This document shows positions 41,143-43,823 of a stretch of 43,823 nt of DNA, piece after piece. The notes beneath the pieces were generated by a model that did not search any database, had not been told where the DNA came from, and worked only from the letters and a program-made list of their open reading frames with translations. Origin of the DNA: Chara braunii (Eukaryota > Streptophyta > Charophyceae > Charales > Characeae); contig BFEA01000204.1 of the NCBI GenBank assembly GCA_003427395.1, forward strand, positions 569,510-613,332, read 5' to 3'. Made by a program: the position numbers and the translations under genes. Position 1 is the first letter of the stretch. Each line of letters opens with the position of its first letter.

Positions 41143-41273
41143 GTAAGCTGTAGACCTTAGAATGCTGTCCTTTTTCAACTACCACGCTGTTTTTGCCCCC
41201 TCATCTGTGACTTGTTTGCTCAATTCCGATTTCAAAAGGGCAGCCGATGATCCTTCAGTGGCTTTCTCTATTG
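41143..41273. other. Possible intron sequence
   Basis: Follows the donor-like GTAAGC. It is T-rich near 41170-41220 and nothing else is recognised. Confidence 0.25.
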
Positions 41274-42008
41274 TCAAGAATAGGCCTTGGAATCTTCACA
41301 GGAGTGCCTGGGTCGAAGTGCGATGCTTGAAGTCATGGGCCTAATATTCAAGACTTGATCTTCAAGAGTGTTCAGTGGAGTGATATCCCCTAAAACCTCC
41401 CTCTTCCGTCTGATTTTGACCCCAGCCCATTGTTCAAGGCTGACAGTGTGGTTGTGGCCCTCCCTTTGCCTACCTTTCCTCTCAAGCATGGTAATCCAAG
41501 AAACCCACGCCCCTGCTCTCTCAAGCATGGTAATCCAAGAAACCCACGCCCCTGCTGATATCGATTCCTTGTCCTCCCTGTAGATATCTTGCATGGATGT
41601 AGCGCAGCGTGCCCATATAAGGTGTGCAGTGATAAACCCTCGTGTAATGTTATGCACCAGCATACAATATGAATGATAGCAACTAGGCTGCACCCTGCTT
41701 GCCCAAGACCCATCGTCAAAATGAATGTTTAAAACAAAAAACAACTGATAAAAAAAGTGATGAGCTATCTCTCTGGTTTCTTTCTGAACTCCATTTCTCA
41801 TCGGCACATTGGGAACAAGATTTAGCAGCTGATAATCCTTGTCACTAAATGAGGCAGGCTGACTGGAAAACTGTTCCTCGGAGAGGGTGGCGCTGGGCCC
41901 GGTTCCCAGCACATGATGGGGGTGACTTGGAGAGGAATTCACAAACAGGTCATCTCTTATTGTTGCCTGGTGGAAACACTCCAGCAATCGCAAGTGAATA
42001 TTCCTCAA
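41274..42008 (-). CDS. Hypothetical ORF of 244 codons, no recognised domain
   Basis: ATG at 42006-42008 to a stop at 41274-41276 on the minus strand. It is the longest uninterrupted frame in the window that is not clearly retroelement. An internal 13-residue repeat (GAWVSWITMLER twice) comes from a 39-bp tandem duplication that keeps the frame. No domain, signal peptide or membrane segment is evident. In 44 kb read in six frames, an ORF of this length could occur by chance, and no promoter or neighbour supports it. Confidence 0.2.
   Translation of the reverse strand: MRNIHLRLLECFHQATIRDDLFVNSSPSHPHHVLGTGPSATLSEEQFSSQPASFSDKDYQLLNLVPNVPMRNGVQKETREIAHHFFYQLFFVLNIHFDDGSWASRVQPSCYHSYCMLVHNITRGFITAHLIWARCATSMQDIYREDKESISAGAWVSWITMLERAGAWVSWITMLERKGRQREGHNHTVSLEQWAGVKIRRKREVLGDITPLNTLEDQVLNIRPMTSSIALRPRHSCEDSKAYS
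41481..41556. repeat. 39-bp tandem duplication
   Basis: CTCAAGCATGGTAATCCAAG starts at 41481 and again at 41520. The copies are identical over 37 bp. Confidence 0.95.
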
Positions 42009-42480
42009 GTCGAAGGGAACCTATGCAACGTGGCACTCTCCACACACTTTCGCAATGAGATTCCACTTGTTCAATGTGCACAACTGCTGCACCCCCTCGC
42101 TGCATAGCATACTCCAGGTGTCCTCCCAGGATCCAGATCTGCCATGATCTTCAGGTCTGTAAGTTGCTGCAATCCTGTGGACCAATCCCTGAACAACATG
42201 AACTAAATGATCAGCATGCATGGGTGGACCAAATCAAGAGCAGAGTTGCAAAGGAGACACCAATACACAAACAAAAACAACACTGAACTCTCTTGATTCT
42301 GAAAGCCGTCTTCTCGCCTCATCCCATGAGTGCAACAACTGACTACAGTTCTCAGATAAGACTGCCTACACATCTGGCTGGTCTAGCCTAGCCATCATGC
42401 CGCCGAGCTCTATCCCACTTCTTGCGATGACTGCTTGATGAGTCCGGCCACAGTGGAGCTCTGCCTAACATAAAAGGAAA
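42009..42480. other. Non-coding, nothing recognised
   Basis: No gene, RNA or repeat is supported here. Short open frames only. Confidence 0.35.
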
Positions 42481-42648
42481 AGGGGTTTGTGTCCTCTGTG
42501 GACCAGTTGTTCAGTTTAGGACAAAAGATTGATGATGGGTTGTCCGTGTCAAGGTTGCCCAAATTTCCGGAGCGGGTGACCATTGGGAACGTTGGTTGGA
42601 AAGGGGTTTGTGTTGTCTGTGGACCAGTTACTCAGTTTAGGACAAACA
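42481..42648. repeat. Direct repeat, ~46-bp copies 121 bp apart
   Basis: AGGGGTTTGTGT at 42481 and 42602 is followed in both by CTGTGGACCAGTT, CAGTTTAGGACAAA, with four or five differences. Confidence 0.85.
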
Positions 42649-42913
42649 AGTCATTTGGCCCACTGCGGCCCATGGCCGCAGCCGGGAACCGTCGGTTGAA
42701 ACACCCGCGACCCTCTCTGTCCCTGTGGTTGCATGGGAACTGGAAAAGGATCTCCCAGAGCAGGATGTATATGGCCGCAATTACGCCCACCCAAAAAAGA
42801 AAAAAGAAGCTGCTAGTGTGTACGCCCTTCGTGAAGTAAAAAGAGCGAAAAAAGAGCTAAGCTATATTCTTGTCTCAATTTCACCTCTCACTACCTATCC
42901 ACCACTACTCTAA
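42646..42913 (+). CDS. Candidate exon or gene fragment, unknown
   Basis: Frame 2 is open from just after a TAG (42643-42645, which also supplies an acceptor-like TTTAG|G) to a stop at about 42911-42913. It reads TLSVPVVAWELEKDLPEQ, then DVYGRNYAHPKKKKEAASVY and ALREVKRAKKELS, with normal amino-acid usage and a basic patch. A donor-like GA|GTAAAA lies near 42836. It resembles real coding sequence more than neighbouring frames do, but no family is recognised. A 116-codon frame on the same strand (42489-42839) overlaps it, and I consider that one a shadow. Confidence 0.25.
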
Positions 42914-43374
42914 GCCTGGCCAGGGGACCCCTGCAATCATTGACACCTCTCACAACCAAGGGGATGCCTGTTGCCACCCTGCCCTGATCGTCAGTGGTCA
43001 GGGAGCAGGGTGTGGCCGCCATTGGGGACGGTCAGCCAACCCAAAAAACGAGCATTTTGCCAGTAGCTCCACCTCCCATCTACTTTCCCTGCCTCCATTG
43101 AGTAACAGCAGTATCTATGGCCAACATTCACACAGCACACACTGCCGCCCCCCTCCCCGCCCCCCCCCCACACACCCAACCGTGATGACCAAAGTCCCCA
43201 CCAATACCGTCTGGGGGAAGCAAGCCAACCATGTCAGTTGGTTGGCACTAGTGAGCATTGGACCCACGACTTCATGAATGCCACTCGCGTGCCTAAACAA
43301 CTGAGTCAGGCAGCTTGCTCCCCATCTACACCAGCTTAAGGCCTAGCTCCACTACTCACCACATGCACGAACTA
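42914..43374. other. Non-coding with a C-rich stretch
   Basis: C-rich low-complexity sequence at about 43146-43175. No supported gene. Confidence 0.4.
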
Positions 43375-43395
43375 AAAAAAAAAAAAAAAAAAAAA
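43375..43395. repeat. Poly(A) tract of 21 bases
   Basis: Uninterrupted A run. It could be a retroposon tail, but no element end is recognised upstream. Confidence 0.9.
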
Positions 43396-43583
43396 TGTGG
43401 AACATTCACTCTCATGTTGCCCATTTGGTGAACAATGGAGTGAGGTGCTTACTCTGTACTTGTATTCCAATATGTGTGGCATATTCAGAATTCGTGTCAA
43501 GCCCCAGCAGAGGACACACGCCACCACAACACATTCGAACATATGGCGCAACCACGAGACATCCATACATATGGCACAAATGC

Positions 43584-43658
43584 GGACAGATTCAGCCACT
43601 ATAGACGTGGACAGATTCAGCCACTATAGATACGGCCAGATTCAGCCACTATAGATAC
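43584..43658. repeat. 25-bp tandem repeat, three units
   Basis: Units at 43584, 43609 and 43634 share ACAGATTCAGCCACTATAGA (CCAGA in the third). The array ends about 165 bp before the window end. The remaining sequence shows no feature. Confidence 0.92.
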
Positions 43659-43823
43659 AAATGCAATCAGACTCGTTCTCAAACACACTTTTCATGCATG
43701 TAAACAGCAACGCAGCATACTGGCGAAATGCGCCCACTCAAAACTCAGATGTATGGCTTTCAGATACGAGTTCACTCTCAATTGGCTATGGCGACTTCAG
43801 CGCCCAAACATCTCACTGTTCAC

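Noticed and set aside
43375-43395. Poly(A) as evidence of a retroposed gene
   Set aside because: No coding remnant or target-site duplication could be recognised upstream.
1-43823. A new defence, biosynthetic or regulatory gene system
   Set aside because: All recognisable coding sequence belongs to Gypsy or LINE elements. The two candidate exons are too small to support a system.

Overview
The window looks like a repeat-dense stretch of a large plant or streptophyte-algal nuclear genome. I recognise no intact, confidently named protein-coding gene in it. The evidence for plant lineage is: Ty3/Gypsy LTR retrotransposons whose primer-binding sites match the 3' end of plant initiator tRNA-Met; LINEs with an APE-type endonuclease and an RT-associated zinc-binding domain; and ACGT-core (G-box/hexamer) motifs in an LTR. 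The polyproteins resemble those of charophyte algae such as Chara, but that is an inference from memory and not proven by this sequence. N gaps and an untrimmed mate-pair junction adapter show it is an Illumina-based draft assembly.

Layout. 1-5666: a decayed plus-strand Gypsy element (A), cut by the window start and ending with a polypurine tract and a 3' LTR. 5667-15121: a minus-strand Gypsy element (B). Element A sits inside the 3' LTR of B. B carries pol, a broken gag with an internal insertion, a long leader, a PBS and a 5' LTR that contains the sequencing-adapter artefact. 15122-15308: a LINE endonuclease fragment directly abutting the B LTR, so the nesting is probably A in B in a LINE. 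15309-20788: non-coding, with several minisatellites, including a hairpin-bearing array at 17.1-17.6 kb and a TACC-rich block at 17.9-18.9 kb. 20789-23415: a doubly truncated copy (C') of a third Gypsy family. 23416-25804: unassigned. 25805-32215: LINE fragments. These include a fold-back at 26.6-26.9 kb and a 5'-truncated LINE with poly(A) that lies between 16-bp direct repeats inside another LINE's ORF1.

32322-40981: the best-preserved element (C). It has two LTRs about 2.5% different by hand count, a 4-bp GGTA target-site duplication, a PBS, a leader packed with TGACGTGG motifs, gag, protease, RT, RNase H, integrase and a C-terminal domain. Every coding domain is broken by stops, frameshifts or active-site changes. 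40982-43823: possible host-gene territory. A 120-bp in-frame segment with good splice-site consensus (41023-41142) encodes a charged helix and is the best candidate for a real host exon. A second, weaker candidate is at 42646-42913.

The genes here do not form a pathway. The biology is nested insertion and decay of retroelements. The most interesting unexplained signals are the ACGT-core array in the leader of element C, the paired hairpins conserved at the start of its LTRs, the hairpin minisatellite, and the candidate exon beside the insertion. No clearly new biological system was found.
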